NCBI GenBank assembly: GCA_028714675.1
Contig: JAQTLV010000006.1
Span: forward strand, 1-64,000
Reading direction: 5' to 3'
Origin: Sulfurovaceae bacterium
Lineage (GTDB): Bacteria; Campylobacterota; Campylobacteria; Campylobacterales; Sulfurovaceae
DNA length: 64,000 nucleotides
Below, piece by piece: positions 1 to 8,765 of this stretch. The notes beneath the pieces were generated by a model. It was not told where the DNA came from. It ran no database searches and saw nothing but the letters and a program-made list of their open reading frames with translations. Numbering within the stretch: the first letter of the stretch is position 1; each line of letters starts with the position of its first letter. The position numbers were made by a program, and so were the translations under genes.

Positions 1-1685
1 ATAGAGACAATGGTGGCTTATTTTATGATTCAGATGGATATGGTGGTAAATATGGCGCACAACCAATAGCTTATTTTACTACGATAGATGATATGCATCC
101 AATGATAGATGTTTCGTGTTTTGTTGTTGTCCATGATGTTAACGATTCGCCTGTGGCAAGTAATGATGTTATTACTGTTGCAGAAGATACTATATATAAT
201 GGGATATTGCCTATATATATTGATGAAGATGGGGATAGCGTAACTTATTCACTTAACACTAATGCAAGCAATGGCGCAGTTACTATTAATACTAATGGCA
301 CATACACTTATATGCCAAGTGCTAATTATAATGGAGTCGACTCATTTACTTACACTATTAATGATGGACATGGTGGCATAAATACCTATACAGTTTCTAT
401 AACAGTAACGGCAGTTAACGACCCACTAAACCTCATAGTTACACCAGTTACTACTATTATTGAAGATAGTGTAAGCGAAGGAACTGTTGTTGCAACAAGC
501 AGTGCAAGTGATGTAGATGGTGGAGATATCATTTACTCTATAGATGATACAATTAACTATACAATCAATACAACAACTGGTGTTGTTACACTTACATTAG
601 CTGGTGCTGCAATAGTAAATAGTGGAGCTGATTTACCAGCATTTAATGTAACAGCACAAAGTACAACAGGATTAACATCAAGCAATACAGTTAATGTTAT
701 ACCGCCTGCTACAATCACTTTAGATAATGGTATGATTAATGGCACAGATGGTGATGATGTTATAAATGGCACAGATGGTGATGATATAATAAATGGGTTA
801 GCTGGTAATGATATAATAAATGGGTTAGCTGGTAATGATATAATTGAAGGTGGTCTTGGTGATGATACTCTAAATGGTGGAACAGGAATAGATACAGTAA
901 CTTATGAAAACTCTACAGTTGGAGTGATAGTTAATCTCACCACCACTACTGCCCAAAATACAGTTGGAGAAGGCATTGATACACTTAGTAATTTTGAAAA
1001 TATTATTGGTTCAAACTATAACGATACATTAATAGGAAACAGTTTAAATAATGTTTTAGAAGGTGGTCTTGGTGATGATACTCTAAATGGTGGAACAGGA
1101 ATAGATACAGTAACTTATGAAAACTCTACAGTTGGAGTGATAGTTAATCTCACCACCACTACTGCCCAAAATACAGTTGGAGAAGGTATTGATACACTTA
1201 GTAATTTTGAAAATATTATTGGTTCAAACTATAACGATACATTAATAGGAAACAGTTTAAATAATGTTTTAGAAGGTGGTCTTGGTGATGATACTCTAAA
1301 TGGTGGAGCAGGAATGGATACCATGAGTGGAGGTGCAGGACAAGATGCATTTGTATTTAATGTCGCTTACACTATAAGCAATCAAGACACAGTAGTTGAC
1401 TTTAATTATAATGAAGATAAGATTTATCTTGATAATAGTATATTCAAATCATTGGGGTTGGAGGGTACTTTAAATGAAAATTTTTTCAAAGATATTACTC
1501 CTATTGATGGACAAACTGTATATAGAGATTCAAATGATTATTTGTTATACAATAGAGACAATGGTGGCTTATTTTATGATTCAGATGGATATGGTGGTAA
1601 ATATGGCGCACAACCAATAGCTTATTTTACTACGATAGATGATATGCATCCAATGATAGATGTTTCGTGTTTTGTTGTGATATAG
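1..1685 (+). CDS. RTX/cadherin-like secreted protein, 3' part (5' end outside window)
   Basis: The reading frame is open from base 3 with no stop, so the gene starts upstream of the window; the first in-frame ATG (93) is not a believable start. About 560 residues are visible. In order they are: a copy of the C-terminal end module (about 1-41), a cadherin/VCBS-like domain opening with NDSPVASND and closing with TVTAVNDP, a second similar domain, glycine/aspartate RTX nonapeptides (GTDGDD, GLAGND, GGLGDD) in blocks separated by a repeated spacer, and a serralysin-like C-terminal end (DFNYNEDKIYLD, then YYDSDG-like DG motifs). Such proteins are exported in one step by type I secretion using an uncleaved C-terminal signal, and the RTX repeats fold on binding Ca2+. 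The role is probably surface adhesion or biofilm formation, but that is inference; no enzymatic domain is visible. No type I exporter genes lie in the window. The internal copy of the terminal module is odd and is treated separately. Confidence 0.85.
   Translation, partial: RDNGGLFYDSDGYGGKYGAQPIAYFTTIDDMHPMIDVSCFVVVHDVNDSPVASNDVITVAEDTIYNGILPIYIDEDGDSVTYSLNTNASNGAVTINTNGTYTYMPSANYNGVDSFTYTINDGHGGINTYTVSITVTAVNDPLNLIVTPVTTIIEDSVSEGTVVATSSASDVDGGDIIYSIDDTINYTINTTTGVVTLTLAGAAIVNSGADLPAFNVTAQSTTGLTSSNTVNVIPPATITLDNGMINGTDGDDVINGTDGDDIINGLAGNDIINGLAGNDIIEGGLGDDTLNGGTGIDTVTYENSTVGVIVNLTTTTAQNTVGEGIDTLSNFENIIGSNYNDTLIGNSLNNVLEGGLGDDTLNGGTGIDTVTYENSTVGVIVNLTTTTAQNTVGEGIDTLSNFENIIGSNYNDTLIGNSLNNVLEGGLGDDTLNGGAGMDTMSGGAGQDAFVFNVAYTISNQDTVVDFNYNEDKIYLDNSIFKSLGLEGTLNENFFKDITPIDGQTVYRDSNDYLLYNRDNGGLFYDSDGYGGKYGAQPIAYFTTIDDMHPMIDVSCFVVI
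846..1271 (+). repeat. Two tandem 213-bp units in the RTX gene
   Basis: Bases 846-1058 and 1059-1271 are the same 213-bp unit (71 codons, in frame). I found one difference, C at 974 against T at 1187. A partial third copy starts at 1272 and diverges after about 36 bases. Each unit encodes an RTX nonapeptide block (GGLGDDTLNGG) plus a spacer with the motif IDTVTYENS. Near-identity implies a recent duplication or ongoing gene conversion. Confidence 0.93.
1552..1678 (+). repeat. Second copy of a direct repeat that also occupies bases 1-127
   Basis: Bases 1552-1678 are identical to bases 1-127, the left limit being hidden by the window edge. The offset of 1551 bases is exactly 517 codons, so both copies are read in the same frame. 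The first copy runs on into a cadherin-like domain; the second ends seven bases later at the gene's stop codon. Confidence 0.95.
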
Positions 1686-1700
1686 TTTTAACTTTAAAAC
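1685..1700. terminator. Candidate bidirectional terminator hairpin
   Basis: GTTTTAA and TTAAAAC form a perfect 7-bp inverted repeat with a 2-base spacer, starting on the last base of the RTX stop codon. It lies between two converging genes, the RTX gene and queF. The stem is AT-rich and therefore weak. Confidence 0.35.
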
Positions 1701-1731
1701 CGTAATAATTTTATGGAAAATTTTTAATATT

Positions 1732-2109
1732 TCAAAAATCAGAACTATCTATAGTGATGATTGTATGGACATTTCCTCTTGGATTGAAATCTGCTACTAA
1801 TTTCATCCATTTTGGATTGAGGTTTTTATATAAAATATCAAATATTTCATTTGCTGAGTTTTCATGTGAAATATGTTTATTCATAAAAGAGTTTATATAT
1901 AGTTTCAGAGCTTTTAGTTCTATTACTTTTTCATTTGGTTGATATTGAATATGAATCTTTGCAAAATCTGGATATCCAGATCTGGGACATTTACACATAA
2001 ATTCTGGAAGTTCTATATCTATAGTGTAAGCTTTTTTATGCTCATTAGGCCAGTAATTTTCATCTTTATTTATATCAAAATGTAAAATTTCTTCTTCGCC
2101 ATATTTCAC
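1732..2109 (-). CDS. queF: NADPH-dependent 7-cyano-7-deazaguanine reductase QueF (short type)
   Basis: Reduces the nitrile preQ0 to preQ1 with NADPH in queuosine tRNA-modification synthesis, in the cytoplasm. The 125-residue protein has the unimodular (Bacillus YkvM-like) length. The catalytic Cys is C41 in CKCPRSGYPDFA, with the partner Asp at D48; in this family the Cys forms a thioimide with preQ0. The QueF-specific NADPH-binding motif appears as ELKALKLY, and the C-terminal FNPRGN motif is present. The start overlaps the stop of the upstream EAL-type gene by four bases (ATGA), so translation is probably coupled and the gene belongs to the gyrB transcript. The queF position close behind gyrB is common in this phylum; here a third gene is inserted between them. 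Confidence 0.93.
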   Translation of the reverse strand: MKYGEEEILHFDINKDENYWPNEHKKAYTIDIELPEFMCKCPRSGYPDFAKIHIQYQPNEKVIELKALKLYINSFMNKHISHENSANEIFDILYKNLNPKWMKLVADFNPRGNVHTIITIDSSDF

Positions 2110-3530
2110 GAATTTTCCTTTTGCAATTTATTTAAAAATTCATCTTCATAAAGTGGCTTATGTACTTCAAATCCTTGTATATAATCAATGTCAAATGCCT
2201 CTAATAGTTCTTTTTGTTCTTTTTTATCAACCCATTTTGCAATTGTTATAATAGAATTTTTCTTTGACATTTCAACCATACTTGATAGGATAGAGCTCGT
2301 TTTGTCATCATAAATATTTTGCGTATAATCTCTATCAAATTGAATCATATCAAAATTAAAATGTCTCAAATAATCCATAGATGAGTTTGAAGAGCCAAAG
2401 TTGTCTATACAAATTCTTACCCCTTCATCTCTTAGGCTTTCAAGAATCTTTAAATATCCACTCAAATCATGATGTGTTTTTTTCTCATACAATTGTATTA
2501 TTATCCTGCTTGGATTTATATCACTTGATTTTATTATTTTTAGTAATTTTTTTTGAAATCCAACATCTCTTAATGAAAAAGGAGATAAGTTAAAAGCTAT
2601 AGATACATTTTTATCTATTTTTTCTAGCATTCTTACAATATGTTTAGCTATGGTTAAGTCGTATTCTCTACTTAGTCCCAAACTATTTAAAATTGGTAAA
2701 TAAAATCTTGGAAGCAAATCCTCACTATTATTTGCTTTTAGCTTAACAAAAACCTCATAAATATTTATATTGTTGTCTTTTAGACTCATAAGTGGTTTGT
2801 ATGTGAAGATTAGATTTTTATGTTCAAGCGCCTGAAGAGTTAGTTTTTCTATATCTTCGATTTTAATATTATTTTCTAAACTTTCAGTTTTGGAAGTATT
2901 TTTTTGTATTTTAATCAAATCTTTTAAATAGAGAATAGTTTTGTCATACAACTTTGTAGAATCCGTAATAGCAAAATTATATTCTATATCTATTGTGTTT
3001 ATCTTATTGTTTTTGTCTGTAAAAACTTTTATAGTATCAAGCAGTTTTTCTTTATCGTCATCTTTGGTTGCTATCAGAAAACCATTATGATTTCTTCTCC
3101 CCATTATAGTAAAATTAAAATCATTTTGTTTTAACGACATATTTAACTTGTTAACAAAAATTTTTAACATATTTTCTATTTCAAAAGTGTTATAAAACTC
3201 TTCTATGGTATCAAAATTACCAATTTCTATAAGAGCTATAACATCTATTTTGTATTTTTTTGCAACTTTTATAAAAGATTGTTCTTTAAATATATTTGTT
3301 ACATCATCTATCATTTTTTCAGATGCACTTAGTTCTATTATAAAAAATATAAAATAAACTGTGATAAAACACATAGCAATAAACAACACGATCACTAATG
3401 TATTTAATATAATATTTTCTTCTTGGAAAACACTATATACGATTAAACCAATTAATGCTAATATAGGAAGTCCAGCTCTAAGAGCAAGCTTGAATTTTCT
3501 TTCTCTTTCAATTTTTTGTGAAACTAACAT
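2106..3530 (-). CDS. Membrane-anchored protein with a degenerate EAL domain
   Basis: 474 residues. Two hydrophobic segments at about 18-36 and 43-66 anchor the N terminus in the inner membrane. A middle region of about 80-220 is diverged and could be a relic GGDEF-like fold. The C-terminal half (about 225-470) is an EAL-type domain. Expected catalytic motifs are altered: the EAL/ExLxR position reads YEVFVKL, the usual DDFGTG reads DNFGSS, and the usual AEGVE reads AKWVD. The flanking FNLSP and QGF motifs survive. Intact EAL domains hydrolyse cyclic di-GMP; this one most likely cannot and may bind the nucleotide or a protein partner instead (inference). Its ATG follows the gyrB stop with no gap, and its 3' end overlaps queF, so it appears co-expressed with gyrase. 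Confidence 0.75.
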   Translation of the reverse strand: MLVSQKIERERKFKLALRAGLPILALIGLIVYSVFQEENIILNTLVIVLFIAMCFITVYFIFFIIELSASEKMIDDVTNIFKEQSFIKVAKKYKIDVIALIEIGNFDTIEEFYNTFEIENMLKIFVNKLNMSLKQNDFNFTIMGRRNHNGFLIATKDDDKEKLLDTIKVFTDKNNKINTIDIEYNFAITDSTKLYDKTILYLKDLIKIQKNTSKTESLENNIKIEDIEKLTLQALEHKNLIFTYKPLMSLKDNNINIYEVFVKLKANNSEDLLPRFYLPILNSLGLSREYDLTIAKHIVRMLEKIDKNVSIAFNLSPFSLRDVGFQKKLLKIIKSSDINPSRIIIQLYEKKTHHDLSGYLKILESLRDEGVRICIDNFGSSNSSMDYLRHFNFDMIQFDRDYTQNIYDDKTSSILSSMVEMSKKNSIITIAKWVDKKEQKELLEAFDIDYIQGFEVHKPLYEDEFLNKLQKENS

Positions 3531-5846
3531 TTATACATCCAAATGTTTTACATCTTTTGCATGAGCTTCTATGTAGTTTCTTCTAGGCTCTACTTCATCG
3601 CCCATGAATAGAGTGAATACTTCACTTGCACTATCTACATCATCTATTTTTACTTGCAAAAGTCTTCTGTTTTCTGGCATCATTGTTGTTTCCCAAAGTT
3701 GCTCTGGGTTCATTTCCCCAAGACCTTTATATCTTTGTATATAGGCACCTTTTTTGGCAGAAGCTTCTATTTGACTTAACATTTCTAGCAGATCTTTACC
3801 TTGAAATTCTTCTGTTGTGTGGTCTATAATTTTTTTATAAATATAAAGTGCTTCATTATAGTGAGGATTTGTAAAAAGATTATCATCTATTACCAACTCT
3901 TCAAGTCCATCATCAGTTTGAACAAACAGATGAATTCTTTCTTCATTTGCAGAGTGGTTAAGGATATTAAAACCTAAATTTTCTATATATGTTTTTAGGT
4001 TTTCCAAAAGAGCATCATTGTTTGTAATAATATCTGGATTTTCTATCATATATCTAATAACTTGAGGAAGAGAAAATCTTTTTTCAAGCTCTTTAAGTGT
4101 CATTTTGTAATATGACACTAACTTAAATAAATCAGCCAAGTCATTAAAGCCCATCGTAGAAGATTCTATCTCTGAGATACCATTTTCTATCAAGTAATCG
4201 TTTAATGCTTTATCATCTTTTAGATAAGTTTCATTTTTACCTTTTTTATATCTATATAGTGGTGGTTGAGCCAAATAAAGATATCCATTCTCTACAATTG
4301 GTCTTAAGAATCTAAAGAAAAATGTCATAAGTAGTGTTTGTATATGACTTCCATCAACATCGGCATCTGTCATAATGATAATTCTATGATATCTTAGTTT
4401 TTCTTCACTGAACTCATCTCCTATGCCACATCCAAGAGCTGTTATCATATTTTTAATCTCATCAGATTGCAATACCTTCTCAAGTCTTGCTTTCTCAACA
4501 TTTAAGATTTTACCTTTCAGTGGCAATATAGCCTGAAAGACTCTATCTCTTCCTTGTTTTGCAGAACCCCCAGCAGAATCCCCTTCCACTAGATATAGCT
4601 CACATTCTTTTGGATCTTTGCTTTGGCAATCTGCAAGTTTTCCAGGAAGAGTTCCTATGCTCATAGATTCTTTTCTTTTTACTAAGTCTTTTGCTCTTTT
4701 TGCAGCATCTCTGCCTCTTGCGGCAAGTAGCACATGAGCCATTATTTCTTTTGCTTCTAGCGGTATCTCTTCCAAGTATCTATTGAAATTTGCAGAAAAG
4801 AATTTTTGAACTAGTGGTCTTACATAACTTGAACCCAGTTTTCCTTTAGTTTGACCTTCAAATTGAGGTTCTGGAACTCTAACGGAAACTATAGCAACCA
4901 ATCCTTCTGCAGCATCTTCGCCTGTAATTTTTGTGCTTTTTTCTTTTGCATTTGCATTTTTTTCTATATAACTTGAGAGTGATCTTGTAAGTCCAGCTCT
5001 AAATCCAGCTTCATGTGTACCACCATCTGGAGTTTTGATATTATTTACAAAAGAAAGCACCAAGTCCGTATCACTATCATTATACATTATAGCTATATCA
5101 ATCTCTATATCTTCATCTTTGCCCTGAAAAAATTGTGCCGAAGATAAAGGAGTTTTTTTATTCATATCTTCTACAAATTGTTTTAATCCACCTTCAAAGT
5201 GAAATATTTCTTTTGTATCATCTCTTTCATCATTAAAAATAATGCTTATTTTAGGGTTTAGATAAGCTAATTCTTTAAATCTCTTCATGAGAATATTTTT
5301 GTCAAATACATTGCCTTCTGTGAAGATTGTATCATCAGGCCAAAATTCAACTTTTGTACCTTTTTTCTTTGTATCGCCAGTAATACTCAGGATATCTTGA
5401 GGAATACCTTTGGCAAAAGTTTGTTCATGTATATGCCCATCTCTTGAAACCGTAAGTTTCAACTCTTTTGATAATGCATTAACTACAGAAACACCAACGC
5501 CATGGAGACCACCAGACACTTTATAAGTGTCTTTATCAAATTTTCCACCAGCATGAAGTACAGTCAATACAACAGTAGCAGCTGAAATTTTCTCAGTCGG
5601 ATGTTCGGCTACAGGAATTCCTCTGCCGTTGTCTTCAACTATAGCTGATCCATCTTTTGTGAGTGTTACTTTTATAGTATCACAATGACCACCCATTGCT
5701 TCATCTATCGAGTTGTCAACAACCTCATAAACTAAGTGATGAAGACCTCTTATTGATGTATCACCTATGTACATCCCTGGTCTTTTTCTAACTGCTTCAA
5801 GTCCTTTTAGAACCTTAATATTACCTGCGCCATAACTGTTTTCCAT
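3531..5846 (-). CDS. gyrB: DNA gyrase subunit B
   Basis: ATPase subunit of gyrase, which with GyrA introduces negative supercoils and relieves stress ahead of replication forks. 771 residues, a normal length for short-type GyrB. The GHKL ATPase domain is N-terminal (VVDNSIDEAMGG, EDNGRGIP, GLHGVGVSVVNALS). The TOPRIM domain has EGDSAGG near residue 418 and DADVDGSHI near 493, supplying the metal-binding acidic residues. The C-terminal tail carries the conserved QRYKGLGEMNPEQLW segment. The start MENSYGAGNIKVLKGLE is typical of the family, and GGAG lies just upstream of the ATG. Divergently transcribed from the DUF4010 gene. dnaA and dnaN, frequent neighbours in related genomes, are not adjacent. 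Confidence 0.98.
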   Translation of the reverse strand: MENSYGAGNIKVLKGLEAVRKRPGMYIGDTSIRGLHHLVYEVVDNSIDEAMGGHCDTIKVTLTKDGSAIVEDNGRGIPVAEHPTEKISAATVVLTVLHAGGKFDKDTYKVSGGLHGVGVSVVNALSKELKLTVSRDGHIHEQTFAKGIPQDILSITGDTKKKGTKVEFWPDDTIFTEGNVFDKNILMKRFKELAYLNPKISIIFNDERDDTKEIFHFEGGLKQFVEDMNKKTPLSSAQFFQGKDEDIEIDIAIMYNDSDTDLVLSFVNNIKTPDGGTHEAGFRAGLTRSLSSYIEKNANAKEKSTKITGEDAAEGLVAIVSVRVPEPQFEGQTKGKLGSSYVRPLVQKFFSANFNRYLEEIPLEAKEIMAHVLLAARGRDAAKRAKDLVKRKESMSIGTLPGKLADCQSKDPKECELYLVEGDSAGGSAKQGRDRVFQAILPLKGKILNVEKARLEKVLQSDEIKNMITALGCGIGDEFSEEKLRYHRIIIMTDADVDGSHIQTLLMTFFFRFLRPIVENGYLYLAQPPLYRYKKGKNETYLKDDKALNDYLIENGISEIESSTMGFNDLADLFKLVSYYKMTLKELEKRFSLPQVIRYMIENPDIITNNDALLENLKTYIENLGFNILNHSANEERIHLFVQTDDGLEELVIDDNLFTNPHYNEALYIYKKIIDHTTEEFQGKDLLEMLSQIEASAKKGAYIQRYKGLGEMNPEQLWETTMMPENRRLLQVKIDDVDSASEVFTLFMGDEVEPRRNYIEAHAKDVKHLDV

Positions 5847-5903
5847 GCCAAAAACTCCATATATAAACTAAATTAATTATATCCAAAATATTCTTTCTTT
5901 AGG

Positions 5904-5909
5904 TATAAT
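5904..5909 (+). promoter_or_regulatory. -10 element for the MgtC/DUF4010 gene
   Basis: TATAAT preceded by G (an extended -10) about 45 bases upstream of the ATG at 5955. No clear -35 is seen, which is usual for sigma-70 promoters in this phylum. Confidence 0.55.
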
Positions 5910-5954
5910 TAATTTGAAAGTATTTTTCAATATTTTAAACAACAAAGAAGAATA

Positions 5955-7208
5955 ATGGAACCACTCTTTATCCAGAACACTATTTTATCTATAGTTTTAG
6001 GTTTTCTAATAGGATTGCAAAGAGAAATGCATATCATTTATTCTCAAAAAGATAGAGACTTCGGCGGAACTAGGACTTTTGCCATAATATCTCTACTTGG
6101 ATTTTTGAGCGGATGGATTAATAAAATTTTCCCATACACATTAATTGTTTTCACCATAATGTTTTCTTTGATGTTAATAGTAGCCTATGTAGTAAATAGC
6201 ATAAATGCTTCACACAAAGGCACAACAACCGAATTTGCCGCAATGGTTGTGTTTATAATCGGTGCAATATTAAATTTTTATACACCAATTGCAGCTGTTT
6301 TTTTAACAATAATAATAATGTTTTTATTGAACTTAAAAGAACAAATCCAAGATTATGAGAAAAGTTTAACAAAACAAGATTTTGGTGCAGCTATATTTTT
6401 TTTATTGATGACATTTGTTATTTTACCAATTTTACCAAATCGTCCAATAGATCCATATGGGCTTATAAATCTTTATAAAATATGGGTTATGGTAGTAGTT
6501 GTAGCTGGGATTTCATTTTTTGGTTATGTTGCGATAAAGTTACTAAAAGCAAAAAATGGAATTATAGCAGCTGGGATTTTTGGAGGACTAATATCTTCAA
6601 CTGCAGTTGCTATGAGTATGGCAAGAAAAATACATGAAAATGGATTTTTGGCTAAAAATCTTGCCACCGCAATAATGCTCGCTTCTTCTGTGATGATAAT
6701 TAGAATAGGATTGATATTATTTACATTTAATTCTAATTTAGCAAAAATTATAATAGCTCCATTATTAATAGGATTGATTGCAGGATTGGGTTATATATTG
6801 TTTGTTTATTCTAAAATAGATAAAGACCAAAATATTTCTAGTGAGATTGAATTTAAAAATCCATACGATTTTAAAGAAGCACTTTTTATGGGAGTTGTGT
6901 TTGGTTTTGTATTGGCTTTGGTAGAACTTACAGATAGATATAGTGGTTCATATGGTGTTTATGCAATTTCTTTTTTATCTGGCATATCAGATGTGGATGC
7001 GATTACTCTTTCATTATCTTCCCTCTCAAATAATGGATTAAATTTAGAGGTAGCATATGTTGCTGTTATTATTGCTTTGGTTAGTAATACAATAGCAAAA
7101 CTAGGATTAGTTTTTTTTCTTGGGAATAAGACGATTTTTAAAGAAGTTCTTATCTACTATTTTATTTCCATTGGAAGTTTGGTAGTCAGTAGTATTTTAT
7201 TGAATTAA
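5955..7208 (+). CDS. MgtC/SapB and DUF4010 family membrane protein
   Basis: 417 residues, almost entirely hydrophobic, with roughly ten to eleven membrane segments. The N-terminal part has the MgtC-like signature (LGFLIGLQREM, then GTRTFAIISLLGFLSGW). The C-terminal two thirds match the DUF4010 layout, with a glycine-rich stretch (GGLISSTAVAMSMARK) and a final SGISDVDAITLSLSSL segment. The exact function is unknown. MgtC-domain proteins modulate ATP synthase or Mg2+ and acid adaptation in other bacteria, but DUF4010 fusions may instead be transporters. A purine-rich AAAGAAG precedes the ATG, and the gene has its own promoter, divergent from gyrB. It converges with tsaD, leaving a gap of only 10 bases. 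Confidence 0.8.
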   Translation: MEPLFIQNTILSIVLGFLIGLQREMHIIYSQKDRDFGGTRTFAIISLLGFLSGWINKIFPYTLIVFTIMFSLMLIVAYVVNSINASHKGTTTEFAAMVVFIIGAILNFYTPIAAVFLTIIIMFLLNLKEQIQDYEKSLTKQDFGAAIFFLLMTFVILPILPNRPIDPYGLINLYKIWVMVVVVAGISFFGYVAIKLLKAKNGIIAAGIFGGLISSTAVAMSMARKIHENGFLAKNLATAIMLASSVMIIRIGLILFTFNSNLAKIIIAPLLIGLIAGLGYILFVYSKIDKDQNISSEIEFKNPYDFKEALFMGVVFGFVLALVELTDRYSGSYGVYAISFLSGISDVDAITLSLSSLSNNGLNLEVAYVAVIIALVSNTIAKLGLVFFLGNKTIFKEVLIYYFISIGSLVVSSILLN

Positions 7209-7218
7209 AACAATAAAG

Positions 7219-8229
7219 TTAAAGTTCCCCATTTTGTCTTTTTCTAGATACCAAAGTAGATATGTTTTTATAGTCTGTTGTATGATTGTCCAAAAAATAA
7301 TCCAAAGCGATTCTACCTACCATTGCAGCATTATCTGAACAATATTTAAGTTCTACAAAATGTTGTTTTATGTTGTATTTATTACATAAAGAAGAAAAAG
7401 CATTTCTGATAGACTTATTTGCTGCGGCTCCACCAACTATAGCAAAATCTTTTATATTTTGAGTAGATAGTATTTTTTTGCTTTTTTGAAGCAGATGAGA
7501 AGTTATTGCTTTTTGAAATGATGCAGATATATCACATTTATCTTGATTACTTAAACTTTCAGCCCCGCCAAGTTCTTCTATTTGAACTCTTACTGCATTT
7601 TTAAGACCAGAGAGAGAGAATGCTAGCAATGGAGAATTTGAAAGTGGAATGGGAAAATTAAATCTATTTTCATCGCCCATTAAAGCTAATTTTTCAATTT
7701 CAGGTCCTCCAGGATAACCTAAGTTCATCATTTTTGCACATTTATCAAAACTCTCACCTATACTGTCATCCATTGTTGATGCAAGTATTTGCATTGAATT
7801 TAAAGATTCTACTTTTACTATCATTGTATGCCCACCAGAGATCAACAATACAAGTATTGGGAATATAGCTTCTTTTTCTATAAAAAGTGAGTAAATATGA
7901 GCTTTTAGATGATTTATGGCGATTATAGGAATATTCAACATAATAGAGATTGTTTTTGCCATTTCTACGCCTTCCATCAATGTTACGCCAAGACCTGGAC
8001 CGTTTGTAACTGCTATAGCTTTTAGTTTTGGAAAAAACTCTTTTGACTCTTCTAGTATCTGAGGTAAAGCAACTGCATGAAGTCTTGAAGCAAGTTCTGG
8101 GACAACTCCACCAAAGTGGCTATGCTCAATCTCTTGCGAGATTTTTCTATAAAATAAAAGCTTTTTGCTATCAATTTCTGTTATAGCTATAGAGCTATCA
8201 TCGCAACTACTCTCGATACTTAAAATCAT
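7219..8229 (-). CDS. tsaD: tRNA N6-adenosine threonylcarbamoyltransferase TsaD
   Basis: Transfers the threonylcarbamoyl group from TC-AMP to A37 of ANN-decoding tRNAs (t6A), normally together with TsaB and TsaE. The ATG at 8229 was chosen because family members begin with [11 protein letters not shown] and this start gives a four-base ATGA overlap with the preceding gene; an in-frame ATG at 8265 would add 12 residues inside that gene. The product is 336 residues, as in E. coli. Metal-binding histidines lie in NHLKAHIYS. Other ASKHA-fold motifs are [38 protein letters not shown] and CSDNAAMVG. Last gene of the cdsA-dxr-hydrolase-tsaD run, so its expression should depend on that operon. Confidence 0.96.
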   Translation of the reverse strand: MILSIESSCDDSSIAITEIDSKKLLFYRKISQEIEHSHFGGVVPELASRLHAVALPQILEESKEFFPKLKAIAVTNGPGLGVTLMEGVEMAKTISIMLNIPIIAINHLKAHIYSLFIEKEAIFPILVLLISGGHTMIVKVESLNSMQILASTMDDSIGESFDKCAKMMNLGYPGGPEIEKLALMGDENRFNFPIPLSNSPLLAFSLSGLKNAVRVQIEELGGAESLSNQDKCDISASFQKAITSHLLQKSKKILSTQNIKDFAIVGGAAANKSIRNAFSSLCNKYNIKQHFVELKYCSDNAAMVGRIALDYFLDNHTTDYKNISTLVSRKRQNGEL

Positions 8230-8765
8230 TTTTTTCGCTCCAGCAGTTTTTCTATATATTCCCATTTTCCAAATCCACTATCGCTATTAATGTGTCCAGC
8301 ATTGTGCAGTATTTTTAAATTTATATTATATTTATCCGCTATGTTTTTTGCTTCTTCTATTTTCATATAAGGGTCATTGTCTGAAACAATAAAATCTATT
8401 TTTGAAGCTTTTAGAGAGGTTGGAAGAGAACAAGGAAAAAAACTCTTAACAGTTTCTATCTTTGTATCCAAACTAGGAGGAGATACTAAAACCAAGTGAT
8501 CAATTTGACTTATATTTTCACTTGCCAACCAAAACCAAAGTATACATGCCAAAGAGTGACATACAACAGTATTTGGTTTAAATTCAGTTAGTATCTGTTT
8601 AGTTTGCTCTATCCATCTATTTTTAGTAGGAAAATGAGGATTGTCAAGCAGGGGGAAAGATACAGTTCCATAATTTGATGCTAGTCTCCCAGCAAGCCAT
8701 GCTTGCCAATGTGGATAGTCACTTCCACCCCATCCATGCAATATAAGAACTCTATCTGTTGACAT
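8226..8765 (-). CDS. RBBP9/YdeN-family serine hydrolase (alpha/beta fold)
   Basis: 179 residues, the usual size of the RBBP9/YdeN family. The start motif [16 protein letters not shown] carries the oxyanion HGWGG. The nucleophile Ser sits in CHSLAC at about residue 71, replacing the common GHSLG. The acid is probably in SDNDPY and the catalytic His in [10 protein letters not shown] near the C terminus. No signal peptide, so cytoplasmic. The substrate is unknown. It overlaps dxr by 14 bases upstream and tsaD by four bases downstream, so all three are translationally coupled. Nothing in the sequence ties it to isoprenoid or tRNA metabolism beyond this position. Confidence 0.85.
   Translation of the reverse strand: MSTDRVLILHGWGGSDYPHWQAWLAGRLASNYGTVSFPLLDNPHFPTKNRWIEQTKQILTEFKPNTVVCHSLACILWFWLASENISQIDHLVLVSPPSLDTKIETVKSFFPCSLPTSLKASKIDFIVSDNDPYMKIEEAKNIADKYNINLKILHNAGHINSDSGFGKWEYIEKLLERKK

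Noticed and set aside
557-772. 71-codon minus-strand ORF inside the RTX gene
   Set aside because: It is the reverse shadow of a repetitive, T-poor coding stretch, with no ribosome site or family resemblance.
93-1685. ATG at 93 as the start of the RTX gene
   Set aside because: The frame is open back to the first bases of the window, and the segment before it is the repeated C-terminal module, so the true start is upstream.
3531-5954. Replication origin next to gyrB
   Set aside because: gyrB often neighbours dnaA-dnaN, but neither gene is here, and I could not see a cluster of dnaA boxes in the 108-base spacer. The order gyrB-queF alone does not place the origin.
8230-8265. Longer tsaD start at 8265
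   Set aside because: It adds 12 residues lying inside the upstream hydrolase gene. The internal ATG at 8229 matches the family start and gives an ATGA overlap.
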